64,000 nucleotides of DNA from NCBI RefSeq assembly GCF_023065955.2, contig NW_026622919.1, forward strand, positions 3,670,501 to 3,734,500, written 5' to 3'. A model generated the notes under the pieces. It ran no database searches. It worked only from the letters and a program-made list of their open reading frames with translations, and was not told where the DNA came from. Made by a program: the position numbers and the translations under genes. Source of the stretch: Ursus arctos. Its lineage: Eukaryota; Chordata; Mammalia; Carnivora; Ursidae. Positions within the stretch are counted from its first letter, which is position 1. Each line of letters begins with the position of its first letter. Positions 34,304 to 46,639 of the stretch are shown here, piece by piece.

Positions 34304-37143
34304 ACAGTGAAGTCACTGAGTTGCACTTGTCTGAGTCACTGGGGCCGGGGGAGACCCCGTTCCCGCTGCTGAGGCGAGCCCCAGGAGCCCAGTCCCCAAG
34401 CCCTGCCAGCCCGGAGGCCGGGCGGCCGCACCCTTGCACACAAGCAGCTCAGAGGTGTGGACGCGCAGCCGCGGCCTCTGGCCTCAGGGGTTCTGCACCA
34501 ACAGGAACCGCCACCTCCACACAGTCCCGACGCATTGTTCCCTCCTCCCAAGGACAGAGAACCTTTCTTGATTCAGACAAGGTCTCCTCCCTCCCCGATC
34601 CCAGTGCTGAGACACGCCAGTCCAGAGGCGACTCTGCCCCTTCACCAGCCCGCTTTCTATGCCTGCGCACCGAACACCACGAACTCGGTTCCCGGGACCA
34701 CCTTAACGTGTCCTCGGTCACAGGCTCATCAAGTCCACAATCACTCCCAGAGGCTGTGGGTCCCTCTCCAGTAGGCGCAGCACCTTCCTTTTGTCCCGCC
34801 CCTGCGGTCCCCACATCCCGGACAGTCTGCCGCCACACCCCGACCGCGGCCAGGCAAGCTGGAGGTCCTGACCTCCCCGGGGGACACGCGCTGTGCAGGC
34901 ATGACACCCTGCCCTCTGCACAAGCCCCTCAGCCTGTGTTCCAGGCCCCCGAACCTGTGCAGGGAGATGGGACTAAGGAACACCACCGGCCCGATGAGGA
35001 AAAGTGCCCCATGCACGCACAGCCCGCCGCACCCGGGGGCCGGCACGTGCTGATCCCAGGGCTGCCCTGGGATGACCTGGCTGTCACCTCCAGCCATTCC
35101 AACCAAGTGAGCGGGCTGCCATGTGGGGCTGGCTGGGGCGGCACACAGACAAGGGGAGAGAGTGATGAGCCAGACACTGGGGGCACAGGGAAGGCAGCTA
35201 GTAGGGCCTGCAAACTCCAGGGGGAGCTTGACACCCCTGATGTTCTCGGGCCCACGTGCAGAGCACAGGGAGCCTCCAGGAGCATCTGGCCTCGGGCTAA
35301 GTTCAGTATGATCCTGAGGTTTTGCGAGAACTTTTTTCTAAGTAGTCTCACTGGAACCACAAGAGAGGAGACCCTAGAAGACCTAACTCTGAGGGTAACA
35401 ACTGCAACAATCCTGGGGCCTGGTGGGGCTCAAAAAAGAGAAGGAGAAACGCCCCTCGAATCCTCAGGGTTGGGGGGGGCCCTGAGAGCCCAACCCCTGT
35501 GGGGCCGCCCTGCAGGAAGGAGCTGCTGCTGCCCTGGTTACGGGGCAGCCCCTCTGCCGGCCAGGAGGGGTCGCTGCTGCCCTTCGTGTCCAGGCCGGAG
35601 AGCCAGGCCTCCACTCCTGCGAACACGGAGAAAACTACCCGTGGCCACCAGGCAACTCATTTTTAATCCCTGGTAATAACCACAAAATGGGAAAGTTTTG
35701 CAATTTTGCCTGTAGAGCCTGAAATAAAACAGCAATTTCTTCCGCACGTACTGCGGGTAGCTGACAAAAGGACCTCCCAACTTTTCCAAGAGATGATTCA
35801 CCTCTGGGTTGCAATCCAGTGACAGGGACCCAGGGATTCTGCCTCCGCAGGTGCTGCGGGACCCGGATCCCCTGCCTCCTGGGGGACCGGAGGGGGGGGC
35901 GGGCCCAGGGCTGGCCAGAGGTGGTCAGTGGAGACAAAGGGAGCAGCTGAGCACGGAGGGCACAGGCCCCGATTGCTCAAGCCGGGCTGTGGCACAATGT
36001 TGACTCTGGTCCCACAGAATCTGCAGGAATGTGAGCGCTGTTTACCGAAAGCCTCTCTCCAAACACAAACCCAGTGCCCTGGCACATTCTTTCGGCTTCT
36101 CCAGCCTAACTGTCCCACGGGACAATTTAATAGCTACTTTGAAGGCAAACAGTGTTAACTGATGTCCTGCTGCCCCATGGCAGTGTAGCCACGGCCACCA
36201 CTCCACCCGATTCCCAACCACGAAAGCCTGCAGAGCTGCCGGCCCTGGGGGGAGGGGTGCAGACACCCTCAGCCCAAGACGAGGTGCTCCTAGCGCTGGA
36301 GCAAGCGCCCCACGCACACAGCCAGGCTGTGCGGAAGAGGCCGAGCACGCCTTCCAGAGCCCACGGAGGGGACCACTGGCAGCTACCGCCCTTGGGAGGG
36401 AGGCACGAGAAGTGGCTTCCAGGGTGGAAAGCACCACCCCCCCACAAAAGATGAGCTGCCATAGCCCGGGGCCCGAAGGCCTTCTCTCAGGAAGGTCTTT
36501 CGCTGCGCAAGGTTCAAGCACCTGGAGATGTAGAGATTGGGCAGCAAGGTTTTTCAACCTGCTCCTGGAGACACAGGGCGCGGGGGTGCACCCTGGCCTG
36601 GGACAAACCTACACGCTACAGGCTGTGCAGATGCCCTGCCGGGAGACAGTGACACAAACCATGTTTTAGGCAGATGCAATAAAAACGAGGTTCATTCTTC
36701 AACAAAAAACTGCAAAGAACAAAAATGAAGGGAACCCAGATAAAGAGAGACTTAGGTAACATCACCCTATAGCACAAGGTCTGGACCTTACCCAGAGCCT
36801 GGGCCACCGACACTGAGCATGCTCGGGGGGTGACGACGCTAAGGGGCTCTTGCTCCGGCTTCAGGTGTGACACTGGTGTGGCGTTTGGGGTGGGATTTTT
36901 ACGAGACTTTGTATTTGGGGGGCTGGCAACATACCCATATTATCTAGAAATACAGACCAGTATGTAAACATCAGAAGAAACAGGTAAGAGAGTCGAAAGT
37001 GGCTGCTGGGGAGGTGAGAGGCAGGAGACGGCCGCACGGTGTCGGATTGCCGGCATCACCTTCCTCTCTGGGTCTACGTTATTTGAATCAAAGTAATGAA
37101 AGTATGGAGGAAAACTAAATGATGAGATTAAATACAATTTTGT

Positions 37144-37149
37144 TTTAAT
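37144..37149 (-). terminator. PGS1: Proximal PGS1 poly(A) signal candidate (ATTAAA)
   Basis: ATTAAA on the PGS1 strand 585 bases after the stop, followed by the T-rich stretch AAATTGTATTTAATCTC. It would give a short 3'UTR that does not reach DNAH17. Confidence 0.35.
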
Positions 37150-37682
37150 GAGAGAAGCCCGGCACCAGCACCCAAGGGAGCCGCTGCCGTGCAACCGTGC
37201 ACCCCCTTCCCCGCACCTGAGCTGGCGGCCCAGCATCCCGCCCAGAGCCGGGCGACGGGTCCCCTCTGGAGCCACTGGGGGGGGGGGGGGTAGGGCCACC
37301 TCTACCAGCAGCCGCACCCTGCCCAACCTCCGGACGTCGGCACAGCCAAGCAGCAGCCCAGGTCAGCCTTGCTGGCATCCCCCTGTGGGCCACAGCCGGT
37401 GGCTCTGGGCGCCAAGTGGCAGCCTCCGTCCCTAGTGGCAGGCTCCTCCCAGTGGGCAGAACGTGTCCTGTCACCAAGCATCCCTCCTGCGCCCACCACC
37501 CCGGCCCCCCACTCGTGATGCCAGCCCGGGCCACGGTGCTAACATGAGGTGACAGGGCCACCCAATCTAGCTTCGGGCCTGGAAAACTTCGATGACGACC
37601 ATGGTGACCCACGGGACAGAGCCCTTGGGCCCCGGCGAGAGGTCCCGGGAAGCCCCGAGGCGGAAGCCCCCACCCCCCCGCG

Positions 37683-37705
37683 CACACACACACACACACA
37701 CACAC
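37683..37705. repeat. (CA)n / (GT)n at start of PGS1 3'UTR
   Basis: About 11 CA units, reading as GU repeats in the PGS1 mRNA, starting 28 bases after its stop codon. Confidence 0.95.
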
Positions 37706-37733
37706 GGCCTCGCAAGGCAGCACCTGTCCGTCC

Positions 37734-37853
37734 TCAGAAGAAGTTCTTAATCAGCGGCGTCACCAGCTTCACCCACAGCTTCACCTGCCGACTCGGCTGC
37801 TCAAAGGTGGCGGAGGACACCGCACCCGAGCGCAGGTAGAGCCGCTCCTGCTC
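37734..37853 (-). CDS. PGS1: PGS1 last coding exon
   Basis: 39 codons and TGA (37734-37736). Encodes 'EQERLYLRSGAVSSATFEQP' and ends 'KLWVKLVTPLIKNFF', the known PGS1 C-terminus, which runs against the membrane-facing side. Acceptor TCCCGCAG; phase 0 with the exon at 42083. Confidence 0.97.
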   Translation of the reverse strand, partial: EQERLYLRSGAVSSATFEQPSRQVKLWVKLVTPLIKNFF

Positions 37854-38199
37854 CTGCGGGAGAGAACACACGGGCGTCAGCGTCTCCCGGGGCACCGGGC
37901 GGCCCCCGCGTCCCACGTGGAGCTGGCTCGGGCGCTGGGGGGCAGGGGTGCTGGGGCGCCAGGCAGGGGAGGCGGCCTGCGAGCCGCCCTGTCCAACCCG
38001 CCCTGGCGAGCAAGCTAAGGAGCCGGCGTCTCGACACCTTGAAGACCAACATGTGCGGAGTGGACGGCGTGCGGAGCCGGCGGAGGGCAGCGAGGCTCAC
38101 CCCGCTAAATGAGCCCGTGCAACTCAAAGCCACGTTCTTGAAATGGGAGGGCTTCTCTTCTCTCGAGTTGGCAGAAAGTTGTTCTGTCATGCGGTGATC

Positions 38200-38640
38200 C
38201 CGAGCCGACGGAGGCCGGAGAGGGTCACGCCATCTTCCCAGAGAGCAGCTTGGCGACAGGTATCAAAGCTCCAAGGAGCTCCACTTGCAGGACTGCATCC
38301 CAAGAAAAAAGCTACGCGCTCGAGATTTCTGCGTCCTGCCACCTATCACAGCGACGCTTACGATGGGAGAGCTGGAGACCACCTCAATGTCCATGACAAC
38401 GGATTAATAAACCCACACGACGAACGGGTGTGCGCCACAAGGTAATCACGCTCCAGAAGATGACACAGCGAACATAATGCTAACTTCATTAAAAAGACAA
38501 GTCCTGCCTTTCCACACACACAGAACGAGAGGGAATCCTCGGAGTGACTTCAGTGACGTCTCTGAAGGAGGGACAGGCGTCTTCCCATCTTTCTGAATTT
38601 TTACAATGAACGTTTATTTTATATTTAAAAACAAGTTTAA
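38200..38640 (+). mobile_element. Probable L1 relic
   Basis: 'CCAAGGAGCTCCACTTGCAG' followed by 'GCATCCCAAGAAAAAAG' and later 'TCTGAATTTTTACAATGAAC' with an A-rich end resembles the older L1M 3' region ('...ccacttctaggaattta...tttctacaatgagc...'). Divergence is high. Confidence 0.4.
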
Positions 38641-41350
38641 AAACACTCATATAAGCCTTCTCTTAAATTGTGCTTAGAATCTTCGAGAGGAAACACTTCC
38701 TTAAACAACACACCCTACAAGTCCCGTGTTTCCATTAATAAAGGATTTGACGAAGCGGCCGGAAGTGAGCCTACTGGTTCGCACCACTCAGGGCTGAGAG
38801 GGCGATCGCTCTCTGGATCTTGCAACCCTTCGTCCAGAAAATACCGACTACCCGCACCATCATGAGGACCCGACAGAACGGCCTCGAAGACGGGGCCCAC
38901 TGTGGGCCCGGGAGCGCCAGACGGAGCGCTGGGATGACGCTGCTCGCACCGCCGGGGAGCTGGACGCGCTCCTCCCTGGGGGCAGGGACGACCCGACAGG
39001 AACGGGGGACAGAGGACCCGACAGGAAGCATCCACAGCTTTCCCATCCAGGGCTGGGCAGACCCAGGACCCCGACTTCACTTCTCCCGCACGGTTTTCAG
39101 GCTCACGCCCTCGCCACTCTGGCGGAGCCGGGTCCACACGGCCCTGCCGAGCTGAGCGGGCTCTCGGCTGCCAGCGGCGATGGCCCCGGTCCCCGGCTGG
39201 ACGTGCCTGACGGAGCAGCCGCCGGCGGCCCGGGGGGCGGGCTTGCAGAAGGCTCCACAGACCCAGCCAGCTTTAGGCTTTCCAACGAATACTCAGCCAA
39301 GATTTCAGTTAAATTACCAGAAACACTTAAGGTTCCTCACAGACCCCACAACAGGGCTGGAGAAGGAAGTCAGCTGATCAAGGTTACAATGCTGTTCAAG
39401 GGAGTCTTTCTCGGGTCACAAGTGGTAAACCGTGTTCTCTGAACAAAACCAGGAAGCTTGCAGTTTTTATTGTGCATACTAGGTGAAGGGAGGGGCTTTG
39501 GACTCTGATAAAAATATCTCTCCATTCCTAGTGCCCAGTGCCATACGAACAGGGCCCTTCCCTGTATCTTCCCACGGAGAACAGGGAGCAGGGACACAGG
39601 CAGCTGGGGTTCTAGGGACTTTCTGGGCCGTGGGGATGTTGTGTGGCCGGGCAGTCCCAGGATCAGGCACTGTAGGGCCACCTGGCAGGAGCGGGGGCCT
39701 ACAGTCCCAGCATCTAAGTATATAGGTGGAATTATCTAGAAACATGTTTCTGCATTTCAAAAGCACAGAAATCAGTGTGCCTCTGAAGAAAGGAAGAGCC
39801 GCGGCGGCGTGAACTGCCACCCTCCCACAATCTAAAGCCCCTGGGATTCAGGTTTGGGAAGAAAAGGAAACTATCCCAAATATGTCATTTGGGAAAACAG
39901 CTCCTGACCACAACCGGCCCAGCTTCTCTCCAGATCCAGGATGTGGGTTCAATCCCCTCATTCGGGAGGTCGGGCAGAGGGGCCAGCACCAGGACCCCAG
40001 GCACAGGCCTGGGGCACTTGCCCCCACAAATCAACCCAGATCCGTGGGGAACCAGGCCTGGCCTGAGGCCCAGCTTACACCCACAACTCTACTGACCCAG
40101 AGCAGGGGCTCCCAGACCGAGGCGTCTCTGCAACCGATCCAGAAGTCCCGCAGACCCCACCGGGGTGCGGCCCTGCCCCTCTTGCACCAGCGACTCCGCC
40201 TAGAGCCTCAGCTGTGAGGCTTCCTCATTTTCTGGAAGCCTCACGGTGCAAGAAACCTGCTGAGCGGCTCGGATTCCGCACTGGCCACCCAGAGCACAAC
40301 CGCTGCCACTTCCTCTGGCCCCTGGTCGTGAAGGCCTTCCCGGCACCACGGCCCCACTGGGCCGCTGACAGGATTCCCAGACGGCAGAAGGCAGGTCCCA
40401 GGGACAAGGCAGTTACCGTGTCCTTGTCCAGCAACAAAGGCTCCCACAGTTTCGCAACAATCATTCCCAAACACTAGAGAATAAAAGCTTCGCAAAGTCA
40501 ACAGCCGAGGCTTCTGAGGTCTGGCCCACAGCAGCGTTATCTGTGTTCCTGTGACTCAGGAGGGAAGCTGGCCCCCTCCATGGAAAGGCTTTGCTGTAAA
40601 GGTCACAGACTGAGGAGTGCCCAGCACCACCCCGCTCTCACACGCACGGCGTGGGGCTCGCGGCTCCCGAGTCCGGCCACCAAACACGCAGTCCCACAAA
40701 AGCGCTCACGAATTCTCAGCAACTTTGTTTTCCTCTAGTCAGAAAATAAAACATTCCACCACAGAAAGAGGGCTGAGATAGCTGCTGACCCTTTGGGAAC
40801 CACCCTGCATCCCTGCCCCGGTGAGGAAATGGGGTTCTCCCCCTGCTTCTCTGGGCCATTAGCTAGTCAGCAGTACGGGGCTCAGGGTCTCCAACCCCAG
40901 CTCACAAAAAGGGCTGCTTTCCCCACTTCCAAGTGGCTGAGAACATGGGCCTGACCTGTGTCTTCCAAGGGGAGCAGGTGGGTCCTGGACCGGCCACCTG
41001 CGCCCGACGGCCAGTGCACCCCAATGGGCTAAGCCAGCCAGAGTGGGTTAGGCTTCCTCTGAGGCCCCAGCTCCGACGCTCAGGAGAACGCTTGCTTCTC
41101 CCCTTCACGGACAGACGACAGAAGAAAAGAAGCCCTATTACTACTGCAAACATGAGGACAACACCACAGAAACTCTAAGATGCTGGAACTCCCCAAGAAA
41201 AAAGCGACCTGCTTTGCCAATCGCCGTCCCCTGGCATTGGGTAAGGGACCAAGGTAGCCATGAGTTTCTGCCCGTCCTGCATATCACCCACCTCCAGACA
41301 CCGCCAACACCCCACGAGGGAACCCTGCTGCTGGCTGGCACACCCGCAGA

Positions 41351-41453
41351 CCCTCTGCACCGTCCCCTGCACGCTCAATCCCCACCCTCTGCACCGTCCC
41401 CTGCGCGCTCAATCCCCACCCTCTGCACCGTCCCCTGCGCGCTCAATCCCCAG
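41351..41453. repeat. 34-bp minisatellite, three copies
   Basis: Unit beginning CCCTCTGCACCGTCCCCTGC at 41351, 41385 and 41419; copies differ by one base (CACGCTC / CGCGCTC). It creates a spurious Pro/Ser-rich open frame. Confidence 0.93.
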
Positions 41454-42082
41454 CCAGTGCACTACCCAGGGGGACGATGCAGAGTGAGACAGAATCCAGG
41501 TGACGGGTGCACATGGACTCTATGGCTCAGAGACGGAGGCACGGGGCTGCCCATGCCCTTGAAATTACTCCGTTCTGCACAAAGCCCTCTGCACGGGCGC
41601 TCGGGCTGCTTCCGGAGGTCTGCCTCTTCTGTCTCTCCCGGCAGAGACACTGGTGCCTGAGTGCCCGTTCTGCCTACGTGGCCACCGTCCTGCAGAGCCT
41701 GCTGCCAGTGGCCCCGGGCCTGAGTGAGCCTGGCTCCTCCCCCACACCCCCGCGACGGCTGATGTGCACTCTTACAAGCAGCTGGGGTGTCCGGGTGAGA
41801 GAACCGCGCTCTCGCCCACACAGAGGGAGCTCCTGGGGCCGTGGGGCGGGGTTGGCTGCGGCGGCAGGAGGGCCAGGGGGCACGCGGCTTCTAAGGGCTG
41901 CCCCTCGGCGGGCTTCTCTCAGGACTGGCCTTCCGGCCACCAGCGGGCTTGTGAGGACCCGGGTTCTCTCTGCCACTGAAGACGATGGCGGGGACAGCTC
42001 TCAGGGGACCCGGTGACACAGGCAGGGCTGAGCACCCCGCTACCCCCCACCGACCCGGGCAATCCCACCTGTCCCGACCAAC

Positions 42083-42231
42083 CTGGTGAAGCTGCTGCTG
42101 CAAGGCCCGGCTCTCCGTCACTATGGCGATCTGGGCCTCCAGGTCCCGGTGAACCGACCTGTACCCAAAATTAGGAGAGCCAATCAACGTGAGACAGGGC
42201 AGGCTGCTCCCTGCCAGGTACAGCCAGAGGC
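42083..42231 (-). CDS. PGS1: PGS1 exon: second HKD motif, GSPN part
   Basis: Two bases plus 49 codons, donor GTTGGT. 'LWLYLAGSSLPCLTLIGSPN' carries the 'IGSPNFGYRS' part of the second PLD-type motif. The His and Lys of that motif are in the previous exon. It continues 'VHRDLEAQIAIVTESRALQQ' and ends 'QLHQ'. Confidence 0.97.
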
Positions 42232-43884
42232 CTGCAGGGAAAAGGAAACGTGCAGACAGGAAATGAGCACAGCATCTGCCGAGAGCCTCTCCACGCTTCG
42301 TTCAACCTAAGAGAAAAGCAGCCCTGCTGGGAACAAGCGGTCAGGCAGGACGCGCTGTCCCCCGGGGTGCTGCTCAGAGGGCAGGGACCTGGGGCGGCCC
42401 ACGTTCCCGGGAGGATGCCGTCTCCTCTCCTGCCCAAGCACGGCGAGAGGTGGGTCCTTCAGGGAGCCCCGGGAGGCCCACGCTCAGGTTCGGCGCTCAC
42501 CACCCCGTGCTACCCACAGCCCCTCCTGCCATAAGCACCGAGGTGACAAAGTTCACACCTACTTCTCAGGAAAGACACCCCTGCTGTGCTAAGAAGGTGA
42601 CCTAGGGAACAGCAATCCTCCTACCCAAGTCCGCAGGCATGGGGCTGTTCCACGGGGGCGGGGGGTACAAAGACTCTTGGTAAGTACAGCTTACTCCATT
42701 CTGCACCCCTTCCCACCCACGGACACACGCGATTCTCTGTCTCGGGCTCCCGACACATCACACCCAAAGGGACAACAGACATGAGTCCCTGCTAGGGGCT
42801 CAGGGACATCAAAACCAGACATGCGAAGTCCACCAGAGGCCAGTGGAAGAGAGAACCCAGAGGCCCTGTGAGTTTCTGTCCCACCCCAGAAAACACCATT
42901 TCCCCTCTTCTGCTAGGAAATGAGCCGGCTGACAGCACAGCCAGACAAAAAGCAGGGCACGGTATGAGCAGCCGTGGGGTACGGGTCCTGCCTCATCCCC
43001 CCGCATGCTGACACATTTGTCATGAAGGCTGCAGACTGTCTCAGAATCCTGAACTATCCCCTGAAACACGACAGGCTGGTGGGTCTGCGGTGCACCCCAT
43101 CCCCCACAGTCCACCCCTCCCCCGAGTCCCATGGCCTGCCTGCACGGTCCAGTGCCTGTCACAACCACTTCTCCTGAAGAGACGACTCCCAAAACCTGAC
43201 CTCCCCAGGACAGCTGCTACCCTAGACTTCCTTTCTCCCAGGGGAGCCCAGATCTGGATCTGGCATCTGTCTTTTCCTCCACGCCACACCCTCACTAGCA
43301 CCAAGAACGTTCAGCCCAGAAAACCCAGCTACTGTCGGGTGCCGGGGTCGGCCCCAGCTCCTCTGCAAGGTCCCCCTGCTCCGGGCCGGCCTCCTCACGC
43401 CCTCCCACCGCTGCCGGCCTCTCCTCTGCCAGCGTGACCCTTTCTAAGAGCCCCCAGGCACGCATGACCATCACGAGCGAATCAACAATGTGTAGTACAC
43501 ACCGAGGAGCCTAAAATAGAAGGCCGTTTCCTAATTCTCACTCAGAGCGAGAGCATTTCCAAGAATACCTTGGGTAAGAGATGACGACGCTCTGCTGCCT
43601 GTTCCTGTAATGCGCTCGACCCCCCACGGGGCCACATCAAAGCCGCCTGCCTGCCCGTGTGTGTCGCTCCGGCAACTGTACCGCCCCGCGGGGCCACTGC
43701 CGTGTAGGCAACCGTGTGGTTCACCATATCTCATGTCGAGAGACTGGGGGTGTGCCGGCTGGCCCCTGGCACCGGTCCAGATGTCCAGCAGGTCTGGGCA
43801 GGACGGCGGAGCCTCGTGGCGGCAGTGGGGCAGGGCTGGCTCTCCTCCTTTGCTAGGCTCGGCCTCTCCGCAGAGCCTGAGGCC

Positions 43885-43908
43885 GGGGGGGGGGGGGGGG
43901 GGGGGGGG
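43885..43908. repeat. 24-base G homopolymer
   Basis: Longest homopolymer in the window. Similar shorter runs occur at 31501-31516, 28237-28251, 37277-37290, 47102-47116, 55459-55475 and 60094-60107. Confidence 0.95.
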
Positions 43909-46639
43909 CTGGGGCCAGGGGCGGGGGCAGACCTCCCGCAGCCTCAGAGCGCTCCACCTGCCACTGCTGTTCCGACTCGTGTGACGTCACAATCAGAAAG
44001 ACTCAAAAGCACGGGGGACGCTCCGCGCTCCTCACGCAGCTGGCTCTCCAGAGTCGGCTCAGACAAGGACAGAGCGCGAGCAGCAGGAAGGACCGGCACC
44101 CACGTGGCTGACATGGGCTATAGCTGCCGTCAATCATGCCACCCTCGGTGCATCCGTGCAAGGCTCCTGGACCACAGGAGCTGCGCAAGACTGAAAGGAC
44201 CTGGTCCTATGCGTATTTTTTATTTCTGAAATCTGCTTAGATCTCTTCCTCACAAGGCAACCTAGGGGCCAGCCACGAGAGGCAGGCGGCCCGGCCCCAG
44301 CCCACGCCAACAGCTCCTCGGCCCCACCACTGCTTCCCAGCCTGCTTTTGCTACTGACCACTAAAGAGCTTTTTTAGACCTGTTTTTCCTAATCGCCAGC
44401 CCTGAAGGAAATCTTGCTCTCACAGACACATGTCTGTGTGCTGCACGTACCTGGGATTGACATGTAGTGAGACAAGAGCTTTTCAGCACCCACCCGCCAC
44501 AATCACGTCACTGGGAAGGCACGACAGACGGCTGTCTTCTTTCGGCTTTCGGTCCCTGGCCCAGGCTGGCCTCGGGAGAGCATGTCCAAGTGATGGGCAG
44601 TACGCATTTTGAACCTACTGGCCACCTTGGTGAGGCCTGTAACTGCCCCACTGCTTCCCCTGTAGACCCATGTGGACTGTGATCTTTCTCCATCCAAAAG
44701 GACATAAAGACCACAGATGTTGAGGCCACGTGGTGCCTGTGCCCCAGGAGCTCAAGATGCCACCCCACGAACAGCCGGCCCTTCTGGGTACGAGCTCCCC
44801 GAAGGTGGACATTTCTGCTGCTGGGCTAGGCCCGGAGGACAGCCAGGAAACTTCCACTCAGGGAGGGACTCGCGAGGGGGCACCCCTTGCTCGGGGGCTG
44901 AGCGCACTGGCAGGGTGAGGGGCAGGGCGGGGGCTCCTGCACTTCCCGGCAGGGCCACAAGCCCGTTATCAAGCCCAGGGCCTGACCTTTGTGCCCAACG
45001 CCTCTACCATCTAGGACCCGCCAGACTGGGAGAGACTCAGCTGCTCGAGAGACAGCACAGGAGGGGACTGGCCAAGGGGATGGGCCGTGGACAGTCCTCA
45101 GCCCCAGAGGGAGCATGGAGACACAGACAACCGGACTGAGTCCCAAGCCTTCTGCAGGCTCCCCGCTCCGCAAGGAGAGCCCTCGCTGCCTGCCCCGGGC
45201 CACCTCTTGTGCTCTGCCTACAGCCCCTCCTCCGTGCGGTCCCAGCACCAGGCTGCAGGGTAAATCAGGTGGCCCAAGGGCTCCCACAGAGCTCCCTCAC
45301 CAGTCCTCTGAGCTTTTCCCGCATCCCGGCCACCTGCCGGCCTCACTCCCTCCCGACCTGCCCCCCTCACTCCTCCTGTCTAGCATGGTCTTGGGGCCTC
45401 ACGTTCCTGGGCCCCCCACATGGACCCTCCAGCCAGAGTCCGTGCTCAGCGAGTGTCCCCTCCGCAGAGAGGTCTTCCCGAGCCCCCAGTCTAACAGACC
45501 CCCGTCGACCCAGACTCCTCCTCCTGCTCTGGACTTCTACTTGAATAGACTCATCCATCTGCTTCCTGTTAAACGAAACAGACACCTGGGGAGGGCAGCG
45601 GCTTGTCTGGCCCCCAGTGACTGGTTCCGAATGCCCTGAACTCTACCTGGCACACGGCAGGCGCTAAATACTTGTTCCAACAAAGTAAGTGTGGCTAACG
45701 GTGCGTCTTCCAACACGCGATGACGAACTCAAGTACAAAAAGCTCTGAGTTCTAAAGCAGGAGTTCATGACTGTTTCTGGTGAGAGGACTTCCCTGAGGC
45801 TCTCTCCAAGAAAACGTCAACTCATGCCCCCTCCTTCACTTCCGCCACGATATTCTCCAATAAATTCCTGAGGACCCTCAGACCCCTATAAAAATACAAG
45901 GGGACAGGAGACACCACAGTCCCGACCTTGGAGGACTAAGCACTTGCCTGTTACACTCCCGGCCACTCACAGAGGCCGGGAGGCCCGGAGGCCGGGCCTG
46001 CCAGCTCCCCAGCAGAGCAGTCGGTGCGGCCCTGGCCCAGCGCACACCTGCTGGCGCCCGGGGGAGGCACGCGCACCCCGGACACACAGGGTGGAGCTGC
46101 CCCAGCTCGCACTGCAAGCTCACCTTTGGGCACTATGCCAAGCCGCCTGTCGGGAAAGCAGTAAAAATAGTGACAATTCTCACAATCATTAACAGATTCC
46201 TCTGTCAGCAGGAGCCAGAAATCTCTTAATCCAGTGGCCTGCCCCACCCTGGCCACACACATTGTGCTGTTAGCTCTCGGTACTGCACTCAAATGAAATG
46301 CAAGTTGACACCTCAAAGCTCATTTTCTGATCCTCCCCCGAGACGTCCCCCAGCGTGGACGTGGCCCCTGCCCAAAGGGGCTGCGTGCCTCTTGCTCCCA
46401 GCCGGAAGTCCCGCCACGGCACCGGGCACAGCTCAGGGCCACTCCTCTCCAGGGAGCAGGAGACGTGAGAACCAGGCCCAAAAGACATCTGTCATCCTCA
46501 CTCACGCTCCCCTGGGGCTGTTGCCTCCCCAAGACCTAGAGAGGTTAGTTCGTTGGCACGTGACAGACACAGTGCTCACAACCAGCTGACAGCCATTGTG
46601 CACCTGGCCCCCAGACCCCGCTGTCCACTAGGACCAGGT

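Larger units (their letters stand above)
1..34323 (+). other. DNAH17: DNAH17 gene body, 3' part (27 coding exons)
   Basis: The exons from 3448 to 34099 join in frame into 1,625 residues plus a stop, matching the C-terminal third of an axonemal dynein heavy chain (human DNAH17 is about 4,460 residues). In order they give the end of AAA4, coiled-coil stalk strand 1, microtubule-binding domain, stalk strand 2, AAA5, the strut, AAA6 and the C-terminal domain. Wording such as 'FLMTDSQVAEEQFLVLI' and '[18 protein letters not shown]' is DNAH17-like rather than DNAH9/DNAH11-like, and PGS1 lies next door as in human. The known role is the sperm-specific outer-arm motor; human loss causes asthenozoospermia with flagellar defects. 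The 5' exons and promoter lie before base 1. Confidence 0.95.
34304..37733. other. DNAH17-PGS1 convergent intergenic / 3'UTR zone
   Basis: 3.4 kb between the two stop codons after the proximal DNAH17 signal. No open frame with family features was found on either strand. It has + strand AATAAA at 35723 and 36678, a 14-base G run at 37277-37290, and a (CA)n tract beside the PGS1 stop. It is best read as 3'UTR of one or both genes. Confidence 0.55.
37854..42082. other. PGS1 intron content
   Basis: 4.2-kb intron before the last exon. It has a probable L1 relic (38200-38640) and a 34-bp minisatellite (41351-41453). Several AATAAA hexamers occur on + but no gene signal was seen. Most of the rest is unrecognised unique sequence. 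Confidence 0.5.

Noticed and set aside
34321..35676. 451-codon + strand open frame downstream of DNAH17
   Set aside because: Composition-driven (Pro/Ser/Gly/Arg-rich), no recognised domain, lies in the presumed 3'UTR/intergenic zone. The longest frame in the window but without supporting signal.
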